Shown here: one piece after another, positions 1-5,189 of the stretch
Position numbering within the stretch: position 1 is the stretch's first letter
Layout of the letters: every line of letters begins with the position of its first letter
From: an uncultured Verrucomicrobiota bacterium
GTDB taxonomy: Bacteria > Verrucomicrobiota > Kiritimatiellia > RFP12 > UBA1067
NCBI GenBank assembly: GCA_937901395.1
Contig: CALCDB010000116.1
Location: 1-5,189, forward strand
Direction of reading: 5' to 3'
Length of the DNA stretch: 5,189 bases
Position numbers and translations under genes: made by a program
The notes under the pieces: model-generated
What the model was told of the DNA's origin: nothing
Databases searched by the model: none
Seen by the model: only the letters and a program-made list of their open reading frames with translations

Positions 1-200
1 ATGTCCGGCTCCACGTGGTAAAGGGGCTTTGCGGCTGTGACAAGGTTCCATGCGTCAGAGGCAAACTTTGTGCAGTTGCGTTCAAGGAAATTGAAATGGT
101 TCTCATACTGGGCAAAATCGATCATCGCCTTCAGCTGGACCTCCGTGATTTCGGTTTTGCAGGCGCCCGCGCCCGTATAGTCGTGATCGTAGAGCGTGGA
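1..200 (-). CDS. Partial protein with NC-T-x-FA motif, possible papain-like (permuted NlpC/P60/LRAT-type) domain
   Basis: Read on the minus strand with codons starting at multiples of 3 in plus coordinates, this stretch is open to the left edge and gives about 64 protein-like residues. It starts near LYDHDYTGAGACK, continues through TEITEVQLKAMIDFAQ, then has the core ERNCTKFASDAWN (Cys codon at 72-74) and runs off the edge after YHVEPD. An Asn-Cys followed by a small/Thr residue and Phe-Ala recalls the catalytic Cys motif of permuted NlpC/P60 and LRAT-like thiol hydrolases (NCxxF), so a cell-wall or lipid amidase/acyltransferase-like fold is possible; this is inference from a short motif. 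There is no start codon in the frame near the right end, and the frame meets a stop near 269, so the N-terminus is missing. The C-terminus lies off the window. The two plus-strand frames without a long run here read much less like protein. The family is not firmly recognised. Confidence 0.5.
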
Positions 201-208
201 ACGTGGAG
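185..208. other. Probable break point between two truncated, divergent reading frames
   Basis: Left of about 195 the minus strand gives a protein-like reading (LYDHDYTG, codons ending at 194); right of about 197 the plus strand gives the DUF4340 reading (WNVEK from 197). Neither has its N-terminal part or a start signal here. A small direct repeat, CGTGGA, lies at 195-200 and 202-207. The pattern fits a chimeric join or a recombination site. Confidence 0.45.
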
Positions 209-523
209 AAGTCTTCCAATGGCGATGCGAAGGTCGACGAGCAGGCGATTGCCGATGTATTGAACTCGATTAATCCGCTTGTGGCTTCCAAGATAGTGCG
301 GCTTAAAGTATCGGTGACGGAGTTGGATGATTATGGGCTTGATCATCCGCTCTTCAAGTTGGCGATAGATCAGGATAGCGAAGATTCGATTCGCCGCAAT
401 ATCATGGTTGGTAAGGCGACGGAAGCTGGCGGATATTATGCGACGGTGGGTTCGTCGGAGGCGGTGTTCATATTGGATGCCGATATAGTTTCTCGTTTAA
501 TGCAACCCTTGGTAACGCAATGA
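203..523 (+). CDS. C-terminal fragment of a DUF4340 domain protein
   Basis: This is the tail of a DUF4340-type protein, a poorly understood periplasmic or membrane-anchored family usually encoded beside gliding-motility-like ABC transporter genes (GldA/GldG type). Visible family features, in order, are a W-x-V-E-K start of a repeat unit (Trp codon at 197-199), a VDEQAIADVLNSINPLVA helix, the YGLDHPLFKLAI stretch, and the ending GGYYATVGSSEAVFILDAD followed by a short helix and the stop. Full-length members are several hundred residues with an N-terminal membrane anchor; only about 105 residues remain. The GTG at 203 is the only candidate start after the in-frame stop at 146-148, with at best a weak AGAG 8 bases upstream, and it falls inside the domain. 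I therefore read this as a 5'-truncated gene, not a small native protein. Its stop overlaps the exosortase start (ATGA). Function is unknown; the family call is fairly secure. Confidence 0.7.
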   Translation: MEKSSNGDAKVDEQAIADVLNSINPLVASKIVRLKVSVTELDDYGLDHPLFKLAIDQDSEDSIRRNIMVGKATEAGGYYATVGSSEAVFILDADIVSRLMQPLVTQ

Positions 524-1380
524 GACTCAAGTACAATACATTTCGGTTAATATTGTTCGCTGTTACGGTGGTGGCGCTTTTGGTTGGCTATCATCTGCTG
601 ATTCTCTATCATGCGCCATCCGTATTTCGCGATGAGTTGGAGGATCTTTCGTTCGGGTGGTACATACCTCTGTTTTCGCTTTATGTGCTTTGGTACGACC
701 GCAAGACGATTGTGGAATCCATCGGCGAGCCCTCGTGGTGGGGAGTAATCTTCGCCTTGCCGTTCATCTTTTGCGGATTTCTCGGTGCGCGTGGGATACA
801 GGTGCGCATGGAGATCGTCGGTTTCGTGGGGCTGTTGATTTCGATGGCGCTGGCGTTCTTTGGCCGCACTACGATGAAGAGGGTGCTTTTCCCCGCCTTG
901 TTCTTGCTATTCTGTCTGCCGTTACACACTTTTTTGGATATCGTTACCATTCATCTGCGTCTATTGGCGGTTTCGATTGCGCATGGAACCATTCATGGTG
1001 TTGGCGTCGAGATTGTCCGCCAAGGAACGATGCTATCATCGCCAAGCGGCTTGTTCGCCATCGATGTCGCCGATCCATGTAGCGGTATGCGCTCGCTCTT
1101 CGCGATGATGGCGCTCACCGCTGGATATTCGTATTTCGTTCAACCCACGTGGATTCGTAGAGGGCTCCTTTTCGCGCTGGCGATTCCAATTGCGGTATTG
1201 GGCAATGTGTTTCGCATAATCTCGATCATCGCGGTGTCAGCGCTATGTTCGCAGGAATTCGCGCTAGGCTTTTACCATGACTATTCTGGCTACGTGGTGT
1301 TTCTGGTGTCCATCTCGCTAATGGTGGGTTGCAGCGCCTTGATAACGAAAGGATTCGAACGATGCGCAAGAAAGTGCTGA
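520..1380 (+). CDS. Exosortase (exosortase/archaeosortase family transpeptidase-like membrane protein)
   Basis: A 286-residue polytopic inner-membrane protein. Exosortases cut proteins carrying a short C-terminal sorting tag (PEP-CTERM type: motif, hydrophobic helix, basic tail) and are thought to pass them to a cell-surface anchor. The family's Cys-Arg-His triad is intact: Cys187 in DPCSGMRS (codon 1078-1080), Arg232 in GNVFRI (1213-1215), and His253 in FYHDYSGY (1276-1278). Hydrophobic segments lie roughly at residues 9-29, 45-58, 73-89, 97-114, 122-138, 190-207, 214-240 and 255-273. The length is normal for the core enzyme, without a fused C-terminal EpsI domain; that partner is the next gene. 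The ATG at 520 overlaps the upstream stop as ATGA and has no clear ribosome binding site, so translation is probably coupled to the DUF4340 gene. No target protein with a sorting tag is visible in this window. The exact exosortase subtype cannot be told from sequence reading alone. Confidence 0.93.
   Translation: MRLKYNTFRLILFAVTVVALLVGYHLLILYHAPSVFRDELEDLSFGWYIPLFSLYVLWYDRKTIVESIGEPSWWGVIFALPFIFCGFLGARGIQVRMEIVGFVGLLISMALAFFGRTTMKRVLFPALFLLFCLPLHTFLDIVTIHLRLLAVSIAHGTIHGVGVEIVRQGTMLSSPSGLFAIDVADPCSGMRSLFAMMALTAGYSYFVQPTWIRRGLLFALAIPIAVLGNVFRIISIIAVSALCSQEFALGFYHDYSGYVVFLVSISLMVGCSALITKGFERCARKC
1348..1353 (+). promoter_or_regulatory. Ribosome binding site for the EpsI-family gene
   Basis: AAAGGA, with 8 bases to the ATG at 1362. 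It decides the start against an in-frame TTG at 1329, because it lies inside the longer reading. It sits within the 3' end of the exosortase gene. Confidence 0.6.
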
Positions 1381-1955
1381 TTCCAATCGTCTTCACGCTC
1401 ATTATGCTCGCGATGATGGCCTTTCAGGCGAAAACCGTCACGCCAGTATTATGTGATATTCCGTCGGTAACGCTTACTAAGATTCCGGGCTTCACGGCGG
1501 AATTCACCGATGAGATGAGCGAGGCGGAGAAATATGTGCTGCCGGAAGATACAATCGTCCATAAGGCCTACTACACTTCCGACGTCGGCAAGCGGTTCAA
1601 TGTAACGATGGTAATTGGCGGTAAGTCCAAAAGCTCCATTCATCGTCCCGAGCTTTGCCTGCCCACGCAGGGCTTTCAGATGATGTCGCCGCGCGATATC
1701 AGCGTAGGCGGCGTCAGTTGGCATGTGCTTACGTTGGAGCATGGTAGTGGCGCGAGGAGTCTACTTGCCTATACTTTCTTCAATCAAGCCGGCTATCATA
1801 CATCATCGCACGTATTGCGGATATTTCGTGATGTGTGGGATCGCAGCATCTTGGGGCGCATCGATCGTTGGGTGATGCTGGAGGTGGAGACGCCGATTTG
1901 CAACGATGCCGAGCTTTCCATGTTTCTTCGCAAAGTGAAGGGAACCATCCTATGA
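1362..1955 (+). CDS. EpsI-family (DUF3485) exosortase-associated protein
   Basis: A 197-residue protein of the EpsI/DUF3485 family, which is encoded next to, or fused to, exosortases and is thought to act on the periplasmic side in exopolysaccharide or sorted-protein export; its reaction is not known. It starts MRKK, followed by a hydrophobic anchor (about residues 5-21), then a soluble domain. The family signature is clear: SSIHRPELCLPTQGF, with His94 and Cys99 (codon 1656-1658), fits the H-x-P-x-x-C-(5)-G pattern. A second half has GGVSWHVLTLE and a LLAYTFFNQAGYHTSSH stretch where members carry a conserved aromatic/gly-rich strand, then an Arg-rich helix (VLRIFRDVWDR). The start at 1362 is chosen for its ribosome binding site and because it gives the basic residues directly before the membrane helix. 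It overlaps the exosortase by 19 bases and the next gene by 4 (ATGA), which ties it to the exosortase functionally. Confidence 0.85.
   Translation: MRKKVLIPIVFTLIMLAMMAFQAKTVTPVLCDIPSVTLTKIPGFTAEFTDEMSEAEKYVLPEDTIVHKAYYTSDVGKRFNVTMVIGGKSKSSIHRPELCLPTQGFQMMSPRDISVGGVSWHVLTLEHGSGARSLLAYTFFNQAGYHTSSHVLRIFRDVWDRSILGRIDRWVMLEVETPICNDAELSMFLRKVKGTIL
1938..1943 (+). promoter_or_regulatory. Ribosome binding site for the glycosyltransferase gene
   Basis: AAGGGA, 8 bases before the ATG at 1952. It supports that start over the in-frame ATG at 1835, which would lie deep inside the EpsI gene. Confidence 0.6.
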
Positions 1956-3835
1956 TCAAGAACATCTTGCCTTATGTGATCGTATTTCTTTCGACGTTGA
2001 TTTGCACTTTGATTCTCACGCCAATCGTGCGAGAGGTGCATCGGCACTGGGGAATGGTGGATAAGCCCGATCCTCGGCGCATCAACAAGATTCCGATTCC
2101 GCGTGGTGGCGGTATGGCCATTGTGCTCGGTTACCTGATACCATATTTCGTCTATCATTTGGTCACCGGCGAACCCCTGATATACGGTATTGACAACCAA
2201 ACCTCGTATGTGCTTTGCGGTCTCGGAGTCGGCATCGCGCTACTCGGACTCGTGGATGATCGTTTCTCCCTGCCGCCGAAGTTGAAGCTTTTGGGACAAG
2301 TCGTGATAGCGGTGTCGTTCTGGGTATTTACGGATTTCGGCTTTTTCGACATTTGGCCGAGCATTCCCTCGTGGCTTGATTGCATATTGACGGTAGCGTG
2401 GGTCATCGGCGCGGTGAACGCCTTCAATCTCATCGACGGGCTTGATGGTCTCGCTTCGGGACTCGCCTTGATTGCGACGATCGGGATGGCGGGCTCGCTC
2501 TTCTTCATGCAGAATACGCATGGCATATTGGTGTATTGTGCTTTGGCCGGCGCCTTGTTGGGCTTTCTTCGCTATAACTACAATCCCGCTTCGATTTTCC
2601 TTGGGGATTGTGGTTCGATGTTCATCGGGTTCACGTTGGCGGTTTTGCCGTTCACTTCGCATGACCACAATTCGCTCCTCGTCTCCATCGGCGTTCCGTT
2701 ATTGGCGATGGGAGTGCCGATCTTCGATACTTCGTTGGCGATCATCCGGCGTTCCATCCGTCGCCTGTTGGCAAAGGGCGGAGACAAGTTCGAGGGTGCG
2801 GAATCCTCGGCGGTGATGACGGCCGATGCCGATCATTTGCATCATCGTATCTTACGCGCTACAGGCTTCGATCAGCGCAAGACCGCGTGGATGCTTTATA
2901 CTCTCGCGCTCGCGGCGGTGGCGATAGGGCTGATCGCGATGGCGCTTAAGTCGCGCGCTGGCGGTTTCTGGTTGGCCGCAGTGACCTTGGCGGCAATCGT
3001 AATCTTCAAGGATGCGCGTATTGAATTCTTCGATGCCGGACGGTTGCTCAACGATGTCGCCCGCTCGCAGGATCGAGGCACGCGGCGGCGCTTCGCCACT
3101 CTATCGCTTCCGTTCTACGTGTTCTTCGATCTCATCGTATTGTTCGGCGTGTTCGTTCTTTGCGTGTTCATCGGCAAGGGCTCGCTTGGCTCGGACTCGT
3201 TCCGCACATGGATGCCGATTCGTTTGATTTCCACCTTCGTATTCCTGGTGGTGTTCAAGACTTATCGCACGGTATGGTCGCGCGCGTTGATTTCCAATTA
3301 CATTCGTCTCTTCCTGGGGTGCGTGTTCGGCGCGATCACCGGTTCGATCGTCGCCTATTACTGGCCGTCGATATCCTCGGATAGTCTGGTGATATTTACC
3401 GTCATGTTCGCGCTGATGTCGTTCGTCGCGCTCGTATTCGTGCGCATGCTATGGAGCATCGTCCGCGATCTCGTGTATGCCATAAACTGCTCGCAGATTC
3501 GGTATCGCAAGGATGTCTCGCGGATATTGGTATATGGTTCGGGCTTGCGTTACCGCGCCTTTCGGCGTGAATTGGTGCGCTCGGCCGCGAGGAACAACCG
3601 GCTCATCGTCGGCTTCATCGACGATGATGTGTATCTCAAGGGACGCTACATCGGCGGGGTGAAGATTTACGGCACGATCAACAATGCGCCCGAGATCATC
3701 AACGAGCTCAACGTCGATTCGGTGGTAATCGCCTGCGAGATGACGGATGAATGGCTTAATGTGGTGAAGAAGATATTGTCGCCGACGGGCGTGAAGGTAA
3801 CGCGCTTCTCGTATACGGAAACGCCGATATGCTAA
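1952..3835 (+). CDS. WecA/MraY-type polyprenyl-phosphate sugar-phosphate transferase fused to CapD/WbpM-like membrane and Rossmann region
   Basis: A 627-residue inner-membrane protein in two parts. Residues 1 to about 355 are a polyprenyl-phosphate N-acetylhexosamine-1-phosphate transferase, moving sugar-1-phosphate from a UDP-sugar to undecaprenyl phosphate and so starting a lipid-linked glycan. Its motifs are complete: DKPDPRRINKIPIPRGGG (37-54), the VDDR aspartates (102-103), NAFNLIDGLDGLASG (156-170), FLGDCGSMF (216-224), PIFDT (256-260) and DADHLHHR (292-299), the last as in WecA-like enzymes. Residues about 385-510 are a second membrane block with FKTYRTVW and a following basic helix, as in the N-terminal region of CapD/WbpM/FlaA1 proteins. 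Residues about 521-627 form a Rossmann-like domain (RILVYGSGLRYRAF, VGFIDDD, GGVKIYG, VDSVVIA). The catalytic epimerase/dehydratase domain that normally follows is absent. The extra region may be a regulatory or nucleotide-sensing module (inference). It overlaps both neighbours, and its place after exosortase and EpsI points to exopolysaccharide or surface-glycan synthesis. The sugar is unknown. Confidence 0.9.
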   Translation: MIKNILPYVIVFLSTLICTLILTPIVREVHRHWGMVDKPDPRRINKIPIPRGGGMAIVLGYLIPYFVYHLVTGEPLIYGIDNQTSYVLCGLGVGIALLGLVDDRFSLPPKLKLLGQVVIAVSFWVFTDFGFFDIWPSIPSWLDCILTVAWVIGAVNAFNLIDGLDGLASGLALIATIGMAGSLFFMQNTHGILVYCALAGALLGFLRYNYNPASIFLGDCGSMFIGFTLAVLPFTSHDHNSLLVSIGVPLLAMGVPIFDTSLAIIRRSIRRLLAKGGDKFEGAESSAVMTADADHLHHRILRATGFDQRKTAWMLYTLALAAVAIGLIAMALKSRAGGFWLAAVTLAAIVIFKDARIEFFDAGRLLNDVARSQDRGTRRRFATLSLPFYVFFDLIVLFGVFVLCVFIGKGSLGSDSFRTWMPIRLISTFVFLVVFKTYRTVWSRALISNYIRLFLGCVFGAITGSIVAYYWPSISSDSLVIFTVMFALMSFVALVFVRMLWSIVRDLVYAINCSQIRYRKDVSRILVYGSGLRYRAFRRELVRSAARNNRLIVGFIDDDVYLKGRYIGGVKIYGTINNAPEIINELNVDSVVIACEMTDEWLNVVKKILSPTGVKVTRFSYTETPIC

Positions 3836-4896
3836 ACGCTCAGAGATTGGAGTTCCCCGGGTTCGTCGATGTGCATGTGCACTTTCGCGATCCTGGCGTT
3901 CCCGAGGCGGAGACTGCCGAGAGCGGACTTCTCGCGGCGCGCGCTGGTGGATTCGCGGCAGTCGTCACGATGCCGAACACCACGCCCGCAGGAGATTCTC
4001 CGGAATGGGTTACGCGCCAGCTTTCTCTCGCGGGTTTCCCGAAGATATATCCTTCCGCCTGCATAACCAAGCGGCGGCTTGGCCATGAAGTGGCCGATTT
4101 GGAGCGCTTGGCGGAAGCGGGAGCGGCGTTCTTCACCGATGATGGCAGTTTCGTTGTCGACGATAAGGTAATGGAGGCGGCGATACTCCGCGCGGCAGAC
4201 TTGAATATGACGATTTGCGAACACGCGATGCTGCCGAACGATGGCGTCATCCGCGATTCGCCGCTTGCTCGCAAGCTGGGCTTGCCCATCATCCCCGTAT
4301 CGGCGGAGACGGACGCGATTCGTCGCGATCTTTCGCTTTGTCGTGTTACGGGGTGTCGGCTACATATTCAGCATATTTCCACCGCCGAGGGGGTCGAGCT
4401 AGTGCGGAGCGCACAACGCGAGGGCTTGCCAGTTACCGCCGAGGCGACGCCGCATCATCTGCTTTTCGCGGTCGAGGAACTTTCGGCTGATGATGCCAAC
4501 TACAAGATGGCGCCGCCGCTTGGCAATCGCGAAGACCGCGCGGAGCTTCGCAAGGCCGTCAAGGAAGGGGCGTTGATGTTCGCTACCGATCATGCGCCGC
4601 ATCCGGCGGAGCGCAAGAGCTTGGGCTTCTTGAAGAGCGCCAATGGGATCATCGGGCTTGAGACGGCCATTGCCATAACCTATGGTGTGATGGTGGAGGA
4701 AGAGGGAATGCCCGTCGAGAGCTGGGCGGAAGCGTGGTGGAAGTTGCCGCGCTATTTGATTAGAGGCATCGGCGAATTGCCAACCACGATTCTCTCGCTC
4801 GCCGAAGAGCGCAAGGTGGAAGTGGATAAGTTCTTCAGCCGTTCCCGCAACTGTCCTTACGATGGTATGATATGGAGGTGTTGGCCATGCAGATGA
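3829..4896 (+). CDS. pyrC: Dihydroorotase, short form
   Basis: A 355-residue amidohydrolase catalysing reversible closure of N-carbamoyl-aspartate to dihydroorotate, the third step of pyrimidine synthesis, in the cytoplasm. Catalytic features are present: DVHVHFRDPG with metal ligands His16 and His18 and substrate Arg20, VVTMPNTTPA (45-54), FFTDDG with Asp104/Asp105 (the aspartate that replaces the carboxylated lysine in class I enzymes), CEHA with His132, HIQHIS with His182, EATPHHLLF, the substrate loop MAPPLGNREDR (227-237), and FATDHAPH with Asp254. SANGIIGLETA (270-280) is also typical. The usual ~50-residue N-terminal beta segment is missing: the HxH motif is 16 residues in, as in the E. 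coli-type class II enzyme, yet the motifs are class I. The C-terminus is also trimmed, ending soon after FSRSRNCPYDGM. The start at 3829 overlaps the previous gene by 7 bases; an in-frame stop lies at 3757-3759 and no other ATG is available. A weak GGAA precedes it. It is probably active; a paralogue of unknown substrate is less likely. Confidence 0.88.
   Translation: MLNAQRLEFPGFVDVHVHFRDPGVPEAETAESGLLAARAGGFAAVVTMPNTTPAGDSPEWVTRQLSLAGFPKIYPSACITKRRLGHEVADLERLAEAGAAFFTDDGSFVVDDKVMEAAILRAADLNMTICEHAMLPNDGVIRDSPLARKLGLPIIPVSAETDAIRRDLSLCRVTGCRLHIQHISTAEGVELVRSAQREGLPVTAEATPHHLLFAVEELSADDANYKMAPPLGNREDRAELRKAVKEGALMFATDHAPHPAERKSLGFLKSANGIIGLETAIAITYGVMVEEEGMPVESWAEAWWKLPRYLIRGIGELPTTILSLAEERKVEVDKFFSRSRNCPYDGMIWRCWPCR
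4874..4878 (+). promoter_or_regulatory. Ribosome binding site for purine nucleoside phosphorylase
   Basis: GGAGG, the strongest such site in the window, with 8 bases to the ATG at 4887. A second in-frame ATG at 4893 would have a 14-base gap, so 4887 is preferred. It lies within the last codons of the dihydroorotase gene. Confidence 0.7.
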
Positions 4897-5189
4897 GCAT
4901 ATTCGATGATGCCGCGAAGTATTTTCCCGACGCTTGCTTCAAGTTCGCTCCCGATTTGGGTATCATGTTGGGGAGCGGATGGGGCGATGCGCTGAAGATC
5001 GACGAGGTCGTAGTCCGCATCAAGTACGCCGACATTCCCGGTCTCGGCGCTTCGACGGTGAAGGGACACAGCGGCGAATTCATCCTGTACCGCCGACTGG
5101 GCAAGCTCGTCGCCGCGTGGTGCGGACGCCGTCACTACTACGAGGGCGCGGGCTGGGAGCCGGTCGTCTTGCCCGTCGAGATCCTGCGG
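4887..5189 (+). CDS. Purine nucleoside phosphorylase, trimeric (PNP/MTAP-like) type, 5' part
   Basis: The first 101 codons, open to the right edge, of a purine nucleoside phosphorylase, which splits inosine/guanosine-type nucleosides with phosphate to base and (deoxy)ribose-1-phosphate in purine salvage. The trimeric family's landmarks appear in order: LGIMLGSGWGD (phosphate-binding Ser30), ADIPGL (48-53), ASTVKGHSGE (His61), and GRRHYYEG (Arg81, His83, Tyr85, Glu86), then LPVEIL (95-100). These positions run three lower than Ser33, His64, Arg84, His86, Tyr88 and Glu89 of human PNP, so the N-terminus is complete and the start well placed. Specificity (inosine/guanosine versus methylthioadenosine) depends on the missing C-terminal half. 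It overlaps the dihydroorotase by 10 bases. Full-length members are about 260-290 residues. punA would be the usual symbol, but the fragment is too short to commit. Confidence 0.88.
   Translation, partial: MQMSIFDDAAKYFPDACFKFAPDLGIMLGSGWGDALKIDEVVVRIKYADIPGLGASTVKGHSGEFILYRRLGKLVAAWCGRRHYYEGAGWEPVVLPVEILR

Noticed and set aside
150..205. A simple frameshift restoring the DUF4340 N-terminus (the third frame reads IVVIVERGTW just before the join)
   Set aside because: The few residues could fit, but further upstream that frame is not like a DUF4340 protein or a membrane anchor, while the minus strand there reads convincingly. A break is the better explanation.
15..263. Plus-strand 82-codon frame at the left end
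   Set aside because: Cys/Arg-rich reading with no recognisable family features. It opposes the minus-strand NC-motif reading and runs into the DUF4340 frame.
103..346. Two other minus-strand frames across the join (103-291 and 131-346)
   Set aside because: Shadows of the DUF4340 coding frame, low-complexity or basic, without family features. They are not the frame carrying the NC motif.
1329..1361. Earlier TTG start for the EpsI gene
   Set aside because: It would place the ribosome binding site inside the gene and add a charged leader before the membrane helix. ATG 1362 has ideal spacing.
1835..1951. Upstream ATG start for the transferase
   Set aside because: The extra 39 residues are a shadow of EpsI coding. 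WecA-like proteins start right before the first helix, as at 1952.
2472..2816. Long alternative frame inside the transferase gene
   Set aside because: Ser/Arg/Trp-rich shadow of a verified coding frame.
3829..4896. Dihydroorotase as a broken pseudogene
   Set aside because: Truncated at both ends relative to class I, but all metal and substrate residues are intact, the frame is unbroken, and it is in tight overlap with its neighbours.
1..5189. CRISPR array, tRNA, rRNA, insertion sequence or terminator hairpin
   Set aside because: No spaced repeats, RNA-gene features, transposase or hairpin plus T-run were found. Nearly all bases are coding.

Overview
The window is one dense plus-strand gene run, from about base 200 to the right edge, preceded by about 190 bases that read best on the minus strand. 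In order it holds: the tail of a minus-strand gene with an Asn-Cys-Thr-x-Phe-Ala motif (1-200, cut at both ends); the C-terminal part of a DUF4340-type protein (203-523); a complete exosortase (520-1380); a complete EpsI-family exosortase partner (1362-1955); a 627-residue membrane protein joining a WecA/MraY-type sugar-phosphate transferase to the membrane and Rossmann part of CapD/WbpM-like proteins (1952-3835); a dihydroorotase with no N-terminal beta domain (3829-4896); and the first 101 codons of a trimeric-type purine nucleoside phosphorylase (4887 to the edge).

Every plus-strand junction is an overlap (4, 19, 4, 7 and 10 bases), and there is no intergenic space from base 203 on. Three of the starts have a purine-rich ribosome binding site exactly 8 bases upstream. 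I see no terminator or promoter. This suggests one polycistronic unit whose start lies outside the window or was lost at the break near base 195.

The genes fall into two groups. The exosortase, EpsI partner and lipid-linked sugar transferase fit the known link between protein sorting (exosortase cutting and anchoring C-terminal-tagged proteins) and exopolysaccharide or glycan assembly on a polyprenyl carrier in bacteria with an outer membrane. The DUF4340 fragment is of a type that often follows gliding-motility-like ABC transporter genes. The last two genes are nucleotide metabolism (pyrimidine synthesis and purine salvage) and look like housekeeping genes packed behind the surface genes.

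The gene content suggests a Gram-negative bacterium, possibly of the Verrucomicrobiota/Lentisphaerota/Planctomycetota group, where exosortase, EpsI and DUF4340 genes are common. This is inference from gene content only; there is no rRNA or other marker here. The left end looks like a break: two divergent reading frames, both lacking their N-terminal parts, abut within about 15 bases. That is what an assembly chimera or a recent rearrangement would give.
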